Below are positions 16,871 through 25,217 of a DNA stretch of 64,000 bases, piece after piece; position 1 is the stretch's first letter; each line of letters begins with the position of its first letter. The translations under genes were made by a program, and so were the position numbers. Below the pieces are notes generated by a model. That model was not told the DNA's origin. It did no database searches and saw nothing but the letters and a program-made list of their open reading frames with translations. The DNA comes from Desulfobulbus sp. (GTDB lineage Bacteria; Desulfobacterota; Desulfobulbia; Desulfobulbales; Desulfobulbaceae). The stretch covers positions 1 to 64,000 of the forward strand of contig WQZH01000008.1 of the NCBI GenBank assembly GCA_009780825.1, read 5' to 3'.

Positions 16871-19454
16871 GGTATGTTTCCTTCGCCGTGGCGATACGGT
16901 GCAAGAAATCCTCTAAATGGTGCTGACTGGCCTCTTCAGAGTCGAGCAGCGCGTCGAGCTGGCGCGTATAGCCGATGAGTCCCCCAATCATGAACATCTT
17001 GTCCAGCATGGCCGGGATGGGGTGTTTTTTGATGCGTCCTGTGACCATATCTCCCTTGATCTCGGTCACGAAGTCAAACTGCTCAAGGATCGCCGCTATA
17101 AGTGTGGCCCGCCGGGAGCGTCTGCTGAAATCGGTCACGCCACCCATGAAACGGAACATTATGGTATTGTCGTTGATCGATCTGCCAATGTAGGCGTCAA
17201 CCACGGTGAAGTGGTAGCCTAACCGCAGATGGAGATTGAGATATTCCTCGGAGACCACGGCGAGATTGCGCCCCATGCGCTTGGGGTCAGACTGGCTGGG
17301 GGGCAGCGTGCGGGTGACGCTGGACATAAAACTCCCCATATCCACATGCACGGCCCTGGTTTCCCACATTCCCGTGTCACAAAGCCCAGAGAGCAGGGCG
17401 GTGAGCGGCAGACACAGGACATCCTCTTCAGGGACCTCCTCGCCGGCCTCGGCATGAAGCCCTCCTTCGAGGTCAATCACGGTAAGCCCCAAGGGAACTC
17501 TGGTGATGAGCTTGCGGGGGACGCTCTCCTTGACCTCCTGATGAGATTCAGACAGATCGATCAGCTTCTCCACCGCCTTCTGATGCACGTAGCGGACGAT
17601 GTCGTGCAACGTCTTCACGTTCTCGGGGCTGAAGGAATCGTCTTTGGGATCGAGCAAGGTAAGTGGAGTTATGTGCTTGAGCACCCGCTTTAAGGTGCGA
17701 TACTCTTGGGTCTCCTCAAACACAAACAGATCTTCACGGGCCAGCTCATAGTGGCACAGCGCTTCCACCGCGCCGTCGTAAACCGTGAGCTGGGCGGTGT
17801 CCAAGGTAATAATCTGCCCATCTTTCAAAAGCTTCGTGGCATTGCCCGCACTGACCAGAGTCGGCACCCGGAGTTCGCGGGCAACGGTAGCCATATGACC
17901 CGTGGCAGAACCGACATCGGTAATGATGCCCTTGCACTTGGGCATGATCTTGGCAAAACGGGGAGAGGAGTTATGGGTGACCAGGATGGCCCCATACGGG
18001 AAATCCGAAAGGTCGCCGCCTTCCTCCAACAGGCGCACGGGTCCGGAAGCGACCCCTTCCATGGCAGGGATGCCGCTTCCGGAGAAAATGACAGGGGCGT
18101 CAATGATGGGGGCCTCTTGGGACTCCAGGGAGGCATCCTCGTCAGCAACATTCAAGCGGGGCTCTAACGGGAGAGGTCTGGCCTGAAGCAATGTCAGCCC
18201 ACCGTCCTTGGCAAACGCCCACTCCACGTCCAATGGGCGTTTGAAGAAACGCTCCAGGTTCATAGCTGTCTCGCAAAGCGTCGTGATCTGCGCCGGGGTC
18301 AGCGAAGGCACTTCACGAAGAGCTTCCGGCACATCCTCAATGCGCGTGCCACCGCTGGGATCAAGGACCATCTGGGCATCCTTCACACAGATGCCCTGCG
18401 ACACCAACTCGAAGGGAGGATCGCGCTTGAGCATAAAGGTATCCGTCTCAATCGAGCCGTCCACAATAGGCTTGCCAAGCCCCCAAGCTGAACTCACCAC
18501 TATGTGCGGGTCTGACTCCTTGGATTGGACATAGGTATACAGACCACCGCTGACATGAGCGTCCACCATGAGGATGATCCCCACAGCCATGGCTGGCTCC
18601 TCGTGGCACTGACCGTGATGGATGCGATAGCGCAGGGCCCTCTCGCGAAAGAGGCTGGCCAGGACCTGGCGGTAGGCGGGGATGACGTCTTTCGGGGTCA
18701 CGCCCAGGACCGAATCGTGCATCCCGGCAAAACTCAACTCGCCATCCTCGCCCCAGGCGCTGGAGCGCACGGCCAGAAGCTGGTGACCATCCTCCGAAAG
18801 CTTACGGGCCGCCTGGACAATGGCCTTCTCAAGCTGTTTGGGCAACGGCATGGAAAGAACGGCCTCTTGAAGCTCTCGGGCGACCTCTTCCACGCCATCG
18901 TCCTCACCCTCTCCCTCGGTCTCGCACAACCTCGTCACGGTTTCGACCACGCGATCTCTCAATCCGGCGCGCTCCATGACATCAAAATAGGCCCCGGTCG
19001 TGACCACAAAACCATCGGGGGTGGGATAATCAAGGATGTTGCGCATATCCCCAATGGAGGCCATCTTGTTGCCGCCCTCGTCAGCCAAGGCGTGGGTGAG
19101 CTCGCTTATGGGCAGGATATGGTCAGAACGCGACAGAACCCGGCGACCGGCCAGTTCTTCCTGGATCTGATGCTGCACGCGCTCAAAGGCGGTAAAGAGG
19201 GGCACATTTTTGGTCTGACACAGCACATCCAGGTCGGAAACGAACTTAAAGACGTGATCGCCGAGCTTCTCGCATGATTCTATGAGATACTGCTGATCGA
19301 AGATATACCCCCCCCCTAGCTTGTCACCCATATCCCCCATGATCTCAAGGATCTGGTTGTTCCGTTCAAGGATGCTCTTAAACTTTTTAAAGAGTACTGC
19401 AAAAGGTACAGCCGGAGGCTTGCGCCACCAGAAGAGGGTATCTTTTAAGGCCAT
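16851..19454 (-). CDS. PEP/pyruvate-binding (PPDK-like) protein lacking the C-terminal barrel
   Basis: An 867-residue protein. Residues 1-125 are helical and unrecognised. Residues about 125-430 form a PPDK/PEP-synthase N-terminal ATP-grasp domain (AVRSSAWGEDGELSFAG at 228-244; DVEWAFAKDGGLTLLQARP at 409-427). Residues about 455-565 form the swivelling phosphohistidine domain with H520 in DVGSATGHMATVARE. The last 300 residues do not resemble the PEP/pyruvate TIM barrel that completes PEP synthase or PPDK; they contain VDMGSFMSSVTRTLP and FRFMGGVTDFSRRS instead. It probably autophosphorylates at H520 from ATP, with an unknown phosphate acceptor. It lies six bases from the TIGR02186 gene and overlaps a receiver gene, implying a role in the same signalling or transport system. 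Confidence 0.85.
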   Translation of the reverse strand: MALKDTLFWWRKPPAVPFAVLFKKFKSILERNNQILEIMGDMGDKLGGGYIFDQQYLIESCEKLGDHVFKFVSDLDVLCQTKNVPLFTAFERVQHQIQEELAGRRVLSRSDHILPISELTHALADEGGNKMASIGDMRNILDYPTPDGFVVTTGAYFDVMERAGLRDRVVETVTRLCETEGEGEDDGVEEVARELQEAVLSMPLPKQLEKAIVQAARKLSEDGHQLLAVRSSAWGEDGELSFAGMHDSVLGVTPKDVIPAYRQVLASLFRERALRYRIHHGQCHEEPAMAVGIILMVDAHVSGGLYTYVQSKESDPHIVVSSAWGLGKPIVDGSIETDTFMLKRDPPFELVSQGICVKDAQMVLDPSGGTRIEDVPEALREVPSLTPAQITTLCETAMNLERFFKRPLDVEWAFAKDGGLTLLQARPLPLEPRLNVADEDASLESQEAPIIDAPVIFSGSGIPAMEGVASGPVRLLEEGGDLSDFPYGAILVTHNSSPRFAKIMPKCKGIITDVGSATGHMATVARELRVPTLVSAGNATKLLKDGQIITLDTAQLTVYDGAVEALCHYELAREDLFVFEETQEYRTLKRVLKHITPLTLLDPKDDSFSPENVKTLHDIVRYVHQKAVEKLIDLSESHQEVKESVPRKLITRVPLGLTVIDLEGGLHAEAGEEVPEEDVLCLPLTALLSGLCDTGMWETRAVHVDMGSFMSSVTRTLPPSQSDPKRMGRNLAVVSEEYLNLHLRLGYHFTVVDAYIGRSINDNTIMFRFMGGVTDFSRRSRRATLIAAILEQFDFVTEIKGDMVTGRIKKHPIPAMLDKMFMIGGLIGYTRQLDALLDSEEASQHHLEDFLHRIATAKETYHDHKYS

Positions 19455-19460
19455 GTGCGG

Positions 19461-20219
19461 TTAGTGTCCTCCCCCTTTGCTCCTGAAGATCAACCCGACA
19501 ACAAGGCCCGCCGCCATGGCGATGACCGAAGCCAGAATGCCATACCACGTCCCATGGTTGAAGGCCAAGTTGGCGATAAATGCCGGAGCACCCACCAGGC
19601 GCGCGGCAATGGGCTTGACGTCCTGGGCGATAACCTCGCCGTCCTTCACGGCAAAGACCTCTATCGAGTATTCACCGGGGGAAAGGCGCGAGGGAACCCT
19701 GACCTGGCCGCTGAACGCCTGGCGACCGTCCTTGGCGCTTTCAAGCTTGACCGCGTCCGCGTCTTCCCGGTAGAGCCCTTCGCTCTTTTTCAGCTTGAGG
19801 ATCTCGGGTAAAAGCATCTGGCGGTCAGCGGAAGCGGGCTCAATGACAATGGACTCGGCGACACCGGCCAGCCCAAGTTTTTCCCCGGCTCGGCCAGCCC
19901 CGGCCAGAGGCGCGGAGGACTCCACCAGGCAGATTGCAGGCATATTGGAGAAGTGCAGCGTGTTCATGTTCATCCACAGCAGCCCCATAGCCTTACCCTT
20001 CTGCTTCATGGTCACTTCGCCGATCTTGCCGATGAAGCGCACCACCACCAGCGCCCCTTCCGGGATTGAACCCGTAACCGGGATGGACGCGCCATTGTAG
20101 AACAGGTCCATGTTTACCGCGCTCTGTCCCACCGTGAAATCGACTTGAGCGGCCTGAACCGCAGCGACATTGGCAAGGAGCACCCCAACACCCAACAGAA
20201 TAAGCAAAATGCGCTTCAT
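19461..20219 (-). CDS. TIGR02186-family membrane-anchored periplasmic protein
   Basis: A 252-residue protein with an N-terminal signal peptide (MKRILLILLGVGVLLAN, cleavage near AQA), a beta-rich periplasmic body (YNGASIPVTGSIPEGALVVV is typical) and one C-terminal transmembrane helix (WYGILASVIAMAAGLVVGLI) with a short RSKGGGH tail. This matches the TIGR02186 family, often encoded beside TauE/SafE exporters, as here, where it is two bases downstream of one. Biochemical function is not established. Accessory subunit or sulfur-anion sensing for the exporter is inferred from context. Confidence 0.8.
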   Translation of the reverse strand: MKRILLILLGVGVLLANVAAVQAAQVDFTVGQSAVNMDLFYNGASIPVTGSIPEGALVVVRFIGKIGEVTMKQKGKAMGLLWMNMNTLHFSNMPAICLVESSAPLAGAGRAGEKLGLAGVAESIVIEPASADRQMLLPEILKLKKSEGLYREDADAVKLESAKDGRQAFSGQVRVPSRLSPGEYSIEVFAVKDGEVIAQDVKPIAARLVGAPAFIANLAFNHGTWYGILASVIAMAAGLVVGLIFRSKGGGH

Positions 20220-20221
20220 GA

Positions 20222-21160
20222 TTAATGGCCTCCCACATAGGCCAGCAAAATATGCGGCGTGGCAAGCAGCTCATAGAGTATCTTGAACATGACCAGCAGC
20301 ACGATTGAGGCCAGAAGGATTTTCATCTGCTCGCCGTCCAGCTTCTTGCCGACCTTGACACCGATCTGCGCACCTATGGAAGAGCCGATCAAAAGCAGCA
20401 GGGCCAGCACAAAGTCCACGGTATGGTTGGTGCGCGCCTGCATGACGGTAACGTTTATGCAGGTAAAAAGCATCTGGAAAAGCCCTGTGCCGGCCACCAC
20501 GTGCATGGGCATCCGCAGGAGATACACCATCACCGGAACCATGATGAAGCCGCCGCCCACGCCCATGACCGCCGAAAGAATGCCAACGAGTATGCCCAGA
20601 ATAAGCGGCATCACCGGCGACATGCGAACGCCTGAACGAGCGAAATCCATCTGCCAGGGAAGACTCGTCTGGAACCGCTCGAAGGCGCTGGCCTTCTTGT
20701 GTGTTTCCGGCGCCCTCTTGGTGGACACCTTGGCCTTGCGCATGGCTTGCAGGCTCTCGATGAACATGTACCCACCGACAAACCCGAGCATCAGCACGTA
20801 GGTCACGTTAATGAGAAAATCCGCATTACCCATGGCGCGCAGAATTTTTATGACCTCAACGCCGCCGGTCCCGCCGATGACACCGCCGACAAGCAGCAGA
20901 AGCCCCATCTTCACATCCACATTGCCAAACCGTAAATGCGCAAGCGTTCCCGAGGTGGACGCACCCACAATCTGGTTGGAGTCTGAGGCGGCGGCCACGG
21001 TGGGCGGAATGCCAATCATTATGAGAAGCGGCGTCATGAGAAAGCCACCGCCCACACCGAAAATGCCCGACAAGAGACCCACCACGCCCCCCATGCCGAA
21101 CACAGCTGCGACATTCACGCTGTTACCTGCAATGGGCAGGTAGAATTCCATTGGAATCAT
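20222..21160 (-). CDS. TauE/SafE family anion exporter
   Basis: A 312-residue polytopic inner-membrane protein with the duplicated TauE/SafE fold. Each half carries the glycine-rich signature: LSGIFGVGGGFLMTPLLI near residue 35 and LSAVMGVGGGFIMVPVM near 200. Eight or more hydrophobic helices are visible. An extra charged cytoplasmic loop of about 40 residues (KAKVSTKRAPETHKK) separates the halves. Family members move sulfite, sulfoacetate or related organosulfur anions. The TIGR02186 partner and the sulfate-reducer-like context favour a sulfur anion, but the substrate is not shown by the sequence. The ATG follows aacgagg on the minus strand. Confidence 0.88.
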   Translation of the reverse strand: MIPMEFYLPIAGNSVNVAAVFGMGGVVGLLSGIFGVGGGFLMTPLLIMIGIPPTVAAASDSNQIVGASTSGTLAHLRFGNVDVKMGLLLLVGGVIGGTGGVEVIKILRAMGNADFLINVTYVLMLGFVGGYMFIESLQAMRKAKVSTKRAPETHKKASAFERFQTSLPWQMDFARSGVRMSPVMPLILGILVGILSAVMGVGGGFIMVPVMVYLLRMPMHVVAGTGLFQMLFTCINVTVMQARTNHTVDFVLALLLLIGSSIGAQIGVKVGKKLDGEQMKILLASIVLLVMFKILYELLATPHILLAYVGGH

Positions 21161-21176
21161 CTGGTTACATCCTCGT

Positions 21177-21287
21177 TTAGTCCCATAATAAAATTGGGGT
21201 CAGTAATGTTTTGGTTAATGACACGTCCTTATCGCCGGTGAAAAACGTCTTCTTCAGTGTACCCCAGTAAATTCTCCATGAGGGCAT
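21177..21287 (-). CDS. Possible 36-residue small protein upstream of TauE/SafE
   Basis: An open frame from ATG at 21287 to TAA at 21177 encodes MPSWRIYWGTLKKTF and ends in LLTPILLWD. A strong gggagg lies 12 bases before the ATG; a TTG at 21299 directly after gggagg is too close to it to start. The stop is 16 bases before the TauE/SafE start, as expected in an operon. The sequence is rich in Trp, Thr and Lys and has no known family that I recognise. A second frame over the same bases reads YENALMENLLGYTEEDVFHRR before a stop, so the coding frame, and whether it is coding at all, is uncertain. It may be a small membrane-associated peptide or a decayed fragment. Confidence 0.35.
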   Translation of the reverse strand: MPSWRIYWGTLKKTFFTGDKDVSLTKTLLTPILLWD

Positions 21288-21337
21288 TCTCGTACTCAAC
21301 CTCCCTTATATATCAAAATTATTTCATAAACGAAACA

Positions 21338-22822
21338 CTAGGATTGAAATGAATGCTCAACTTTGCCATTTTCTGCGCGGTGGGCGAGTGTTGTGGGCGC
21401 AGAGGACGCCTTGGGTAAAAAGACGTGAAAGGCCGTCCCGGCGCCCGGCGTACTCTCCACCTCAATGCGTCCATTGTGACGCTTGACGATGGAATAAGTG
21501 ACCGCGAGCCCCAGCCCCGTGCCCTTACCCACTTCTTTGGTGGTAAAGAAGGGCTCGAAGATATGAGAAAGATGTTCCGGATCGATTCCTTTGCCGGAGT
21601 CACGCACAGTAAAGCGCACAAAATCATCGGCGGCGCTAGCGGATATTTCGATAGTGCCGCCTGGCGGGGTGGCGTGTATGGAATTTTGCATGAGGTTCAA
21701 AAAAACCTGCTGCACCCGACGCAGATTTCCGTCCACCTGGGGGAGATCCGGCGCAATGGCGAGATGTACGGAGAGCCCTGCGGGCATGATGTTGTTTTTT
21801 AGGAGAGCCAGTGAACTTTTTACGATCACTTCCGGGGACAGGGGGCTAAAGCTGCTGGCTCTTTCGGTGCGGGAGAAATCCAGGAGATCCCGTACGATAT
21901 CCCTGGCTCGCTCGGCCTGGGCGAGAATGTCGTCGAGTGTCTCCCGGCCTTCCGCATCAAGGAGTTCCGCATGGGTTTCCAAAAGCGTCTCGGCGGAGAG
22001 CACGATGTTGTTTAACGGATTATTCATCTCATGGGCGACGCCAGCGGTCAGGGTGCCGATCGCCGCGATTTTACGCGCCTGGAGAAGATCCTCTTGATGG
22101 GCGGTCAGTTCAAGAGCCATGCGGTTCAAGGCGTCCAGAAGACTGGCCACCTCCTCAATATGGTGCTCACGCACATCCACTGGGCTGAAATCGCCGGTGG
22201 CCACCCTGGCGGTGAGTTTGCCGATCATGGAGAGGGGACGCAACAAACTCCACGTGATGAACTTGAGCAGAAAAACCATGAGTGCCAGAAACACGCCAAG
22301 ATAGGCAAACGGCAAAAGCGAAACCTCGAAAATGGTTTGATGAATACGTCCGCGCTTGGTGGAGATAAGCTGCCCAGCCATGTCCACCAGAAGTTTGCCG
22401 GAGGCTCTGATGGACTCTGAATCCTGCTTGTTTGCCAGGACGGTGAAATTTTTGCGGTACTCGGTGAGGGCGTCCTTGAAGGCTTCGAGTATATGAGAAC
22501 TTTTGGGGCCGTTGGTTTCGGCAATGTCCTGGGAGAGGCTGATCAAGGCTGCCTCAGTCTGGTCGAGGTAAAGAAGCCCTTCATGCAGGCTTTCTGCACC
22601 ACCGTAGATAAGGAGGTTCTTTTCGTAGCGCCGGACCTCAAGAATACCGTTCAACATGTCATCGTAGCGCTCGGAAAGGTTCAACTGTTCACGCACGGCC
22701 GAAAGCGTCCAAATGTTCAGCAGGGTGAGCCCCGAGGCCACCAGGAGCGCCACCAGGAAGAGGGCTAAAATTTTGCCCTTGATGGAGTTGAGAAAAATCT
22801 TGATCCGCGCCGTGACTTTCAT
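21338..22822 (-). CDS. Sensor histidine kinase (paralogue of the one at 14254)
   Basis: A 494-residue kinase. A basic N-terminus precedes a transmembrane helix (about 17-38). The helical periplasmic sensor (about 40-165) has EVRRYEKNLLIYGG, and a second transmembrane helix lies at about 169-190. A HAMP domain (LRPLSMIGKLTARVATGDFS) and HisKA with H264 (LTAGVAHEMNNPLNNI) follow, then a HATPase with NLMQNSIHA, RDSGKGID and GTGLGLAVTYSI. It leads the minus-strand block with TauE/SafE, TIGR02186, the dikinase-like protein and a receiver. The receiver at 16409-16870 is its probable partner. Compared with the other kinase, domain order and sensor type are the same, indicating duplication. Confidence 0.9.
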   Translation of the reverse strand: MKVTARIKIFLNSIKGKILALFLVALLVASGLTLLNIWTLSAVREQLNLSERYDDMLNGILEVRRYEKNLLIYGGAESLHEGLLYLDQTEAALISLSQDIAETNGPKSSHILEAFKDALTEYRKNFTVLANKQDSESIRASGKLLVDMAGQLISTKRGRIHQTIFEVSLLPFAYLGVFLALMVFLLKFITWSLLRPLSMIGKLTARVATGDFSPVDVREHHIEEVASLLDALNRMALELTAHQEDLLQARKIAAIGTLTAGVAHEMNNPLNNIVLSAETLLETHAELLDAEGRETLDDILAQAERARDIVRDLLDFSRTERASSFSPLSPEVIVKSSLALLKNNIMPAGLSVHLAIAPDLPQVDGNLRRVQQVFLNLMQNSIHATPPGGTIEISASAADDFVRFTVRDSGKGIDPEHLSHIFEPFFTTKEVGKGTGLGLAVTYSIVKRHNGRIEVESTPGAGTAFHVFLPKASSAPTTLAHRAENGKVEHSFQS

Positions 22823-23037
22823 GCTATGACTCCTCCAGACCCAGATGTTCTATTCTAATATCCTAACTCATCGATTTGTACGCAACAGTCTTCCGACACT
22901 TGCAATGAGCCGCTTCGCTCATCTATCGGCAGTGGTTCAGCTCAACCAGCGCTCTGCGCAAGGTCGTCGATGTGGCAACCACCTTGATCGTCACGCTCAT
23001 CTATCCTGATGATCTTACTCTCGTTATCCCGTTTCAA

Positions 23038-23712
23038 TCAATAGATTTCCCGGGTATTGTTCTTATGATCCACCATGTACAGCAGCTTGAATTTTTCTTT
23101 GAGCGCAGTCCTCAACGCTTCCAGTTTGCTCCGGTCGATGTCGTACATCCGGATATAGACATTGCGGTACCCTTCCGGCGCTGCATATGAAGTGAGAATA
23201 CTGATAATTCTTCCCCCAAACTCGCGGATGACCTGAGCGACTTCCAAGATTGAGCCTCCCCGGTCTTCCAGGCAAAAAGCAAACTGGATACCCCTTTTCC
23301 CGATGCTGGTCAGGGAGATAATGACCTTGAACAGGTCGGTATGGGTGATAACGCCCAGGATGCTGCCATCATCATCCATAACCGGGACACCAGATATTTT
23401 GTTGGACATCAATATTTCGGCGGTTTCTTCAATCGTGAAATCCGGTGGCACCGTAATCGGCTTGGTCGACATGATGTCTTTGATCTGAATGGTTGACAGC
23501 AGATAAAGAAGCTCATGGACGTCCAAGGTTGTGGCATCGGACGGGGATGCTTTTTTCAGATCCCGATCCGTGACAATGCCCACCAAACGTTTGTTGTCCA
23601 TGACCGGCAACATGGAAATTCTATTATTTTTCAACAGATTGATAGCGTCCTGCATGGAATCATGTACATCGATCGTAATAACTGGTGTGTTCATCCAATT
23701 TTTTACGAGCAT
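23038..23712 (-). CDS. AcuB-like CBS-pair and ACT-domain protein
   Basis: A 224-residue cytosolic protein. Two CBS motifs make a Bateman module (about 1-135: MLVKNWMNTPVITIDVHDSM and IKDIMSTKPITVPPDF, with MDDDGSILGVITHTDL). An ACT-like regulatory domain follows (about 140-215: GIQFAFCLEDRGGSILEVAQ). This matches AcuB-like proteins that bind adenosyl nucleotides and amino acids to control partners. The longer frame begins at 23751, but the ATG at 23712 with ggagga ten or so bases upstream and the conserved MLVKNWM start is preferred. It lies 78 bases downstream of livF on the same strand, so a role tied to branched-chain amino acid supply is possible. Confidence 0.85.
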   Translation of the reverse strand: MLVKNWMNTPVITIDVHDSMQDAINLLKNNRISMLPVMDNKRLVGIVTDRDLKKASPSDATTLDVHELLYLLSTIQIKDIMSTKPITVPPDFTIEETAEILMSNKISGVPVMDDDGSILGVITHTDLFKVIISLTSIGKRGIQFAFCLEDRGGSILEVAQVIREFGGRIISILTSYAAPEGYRNVYIRMYDIDRSKLEALRTALKEKFKLLYMVDHKNNTREIY

Positions 23713-23790
23713 AGGGGATGTCCTCCGGTATTGATGTGAGCTGACGACCAAATAGAAGCAATGACGGTTACGGTCCTGTCATCCAAAGAA

Positions 23791-24495
23791 CTATACACCG
23801 AGATACGCCGCTTGCACATGCGGATTGTTTGACAGCTCGGTGCCGCTTCCTTCGAGGATGCTCCTGCCGTTTTCAAGCACATAGGCCCTGTCCGCCGCGG
23901 CAAGGGTTTGCTTGACGTTCTGCTCGACGATCAGTATCGTCATGCCCTCTTGGCGAATCCGGTTGATGACGTTGAATATTTCCCGGACCAGGATAGGCGC
24001 GAGTCCCAGAGATGGTTCATCCAGCATCAACAGTTTGGGTTTGGCCATCAGCCCCCTGGCAATGGCCACCATCTGCTGCTCGCCACCGCTCAAGGTGCCC
24101 GTGAGCTGATATTGGCGCTCCCTGAGGCGAGGGAACAGATTGAAAACTATCTCCTTGGTGGCGGCGCGATCTTTACGGGCCTCTCCCTTCAGCGAGCCCA
24201 TATCCAGGTTTTCTTCGACGGTCATTTCCACAAAAAGGCGCCTGGCCTCGGGGACATGCGCGATGCCCATCTCGATGAGGCGAAAGGGCTCGACGGTATG
24301 GATGGGTTGATTTTCAAAGAGAATCTCCCCTCTCTTCGGTCGAAGAATGCCGGATATGGTCTTGAGGGTCGTGGATTTCCCGGCGCCGTTCGCGCCGACC
24401 AGTGCCAGGACTTCACCCTGCCTGACCTCAAACGACAGGTCCCAGATCACCTGGACATCCCCGTACGACACATCGATGTTTTTTATTGCGAGCAC
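23791..24495 (-). CDS. livF: Branched-chain amino acid ABC transporter ATPase LivF
   Basis: A 234-residue ABC ATPase of the LivF type. It has Walker A (VGANGAGKSTTLKTI), the family YGxxxxxxGVS-like N-terminus IKNIDVSYGDVQ, a signature LSGGEQQMVAIARGL, Walker B (LLMLDEPSLGLAP) and the H-loop region IVEQNVKQ with Gln/Asn rather than His, as usual in LivF. GTG start five bases after livG. It energises import through LivH and LivM together with LivG. Confidence 0.94.
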   Translation of the reverse strand: MLAIKNIDVSYGDVQVIWDLSFEVRQGEVLALVGANGAGKSTTLKTISGILRPKRGEILFENQPIHTVEPFRLIEMGIAHVPEARRLFVEMTVEENLDMGSLKGEARKDRAATKEIVFNLFPRLRERQYQLTGTLSGGEQQMVAIARGLMAKPKLLMLDEPSLGLAPILVREIFNVINRIRQEGMTILIVEQNVKQTLAAADRAYVLENGRSILEGSGTELSNNPHVQAAYLGV

Positions 24496-24500
24496 CGTTT

Positions 24501-25217
24501 TTACTCTCCCAGATAGGCTTCAACGACCAGGGGATTGTTGCGAATCTCCTGCGGGGTCCCCTCGGCGATTTTCTGGCCGTAATTGATCACCACAATCCTA
24601 TCGGAAATGCTCATGATGACTTTCATGTGATGTTCGATGATCATGATCGTAATCCCGCGGGCTTTTATGTTTCTGATAATTTCAATGGACTCGTTCAACT
24701 CGGAGTGATTCAGGCCAGCAAAAGATTCATCCAGCAGGAGCAGTTCCGGCTGGGTTGCCAGGGCCCGCGCTATTTCCAGCTTTTTGCGCTTTCCCAGAGG
24801 AAGGCCCCGGGAAATGACGTCCTGGTCTGCATCGAGCCCGGTGAACCGAAGGGTTTCCATCGCGATGTTCACGGCCTCCGCCTTGTTCTTAGCCCGTAAA
24901 AAGGCCGAGGCGATCACATTATCCAAAACGCTCATCCGCTGCAGGGGTTTGACCACCTGAAACGTCCGAGCAAGGCCGAGCTTACAGATCTGATGAGGTT
25001 TCAGGCCAGAGATCACCTGTCCCTTGAACAGCACCTGCCCTTTTGTCGGGGCATAGAACCCATCCACGATATTGAACAGGGTCGTTTTACCGGCACCGTT
25101 TGGCCCGATGAGTCCCAGGATTTCCCCTTTTTGGATGGTGAAGGAGATATTCGAGGAGGCGGCCAGCCCGCCAAAGAGTTTTGATATGTTTCTGACTTCC
25201 AGCAAACTCATTTGCAA
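24501..25217 (-). CDS. livG: Branched-chain amino acid ABC transporter ATPase LivG
   Basis: A 238-residue ABC ATPase of the LivG type, with FGGLAASSNISF, Walker A (IGPNGAGKTTLFNIV), a signature region GLPLGKRKKLEIARALA (LPLGKRK replaces the canonical LSGGQ, as in many LivG proteins), Walker B (LLLLDESFAGL) and the H-loop IIEHHMKV. The Walker B glutamate is in DES rather than DEP, which is normal for this group. It starts at 25217, overlapping livM by 10 bases; a second ATG at 25211 is equally possible. Part of the liv operon. Confidence 0.93.
   Translation of the reverse strand: MQMSLLEVRNISKLFGGLAASSNISFTIQKGEILGLIGPNGAGKTTLFNIVDGFYAPTKGQVLFKGQVISGLKPHQICKLGLARTFQVVKPLQRMSVLDNVIASAFLRAKNKAEAVNIAMETLRFTGLDADQDVISRGLPLGKRKKLEIARALATQPELLLLDESFAGLNHSELNESIEIIRNIKARGITIMIIEHHMKVIMSISDRIVVINYGQKIAEGTPQEIRNNPLVVEAYLGE

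Noticed and set aside
23695..23712. A ttttacgag string resembling the IS-end motif
   Set aside because: It encodes the conserved MLVKNW start of the CBS protein and matches the motif over fewer bases, so chance is the better explanation.
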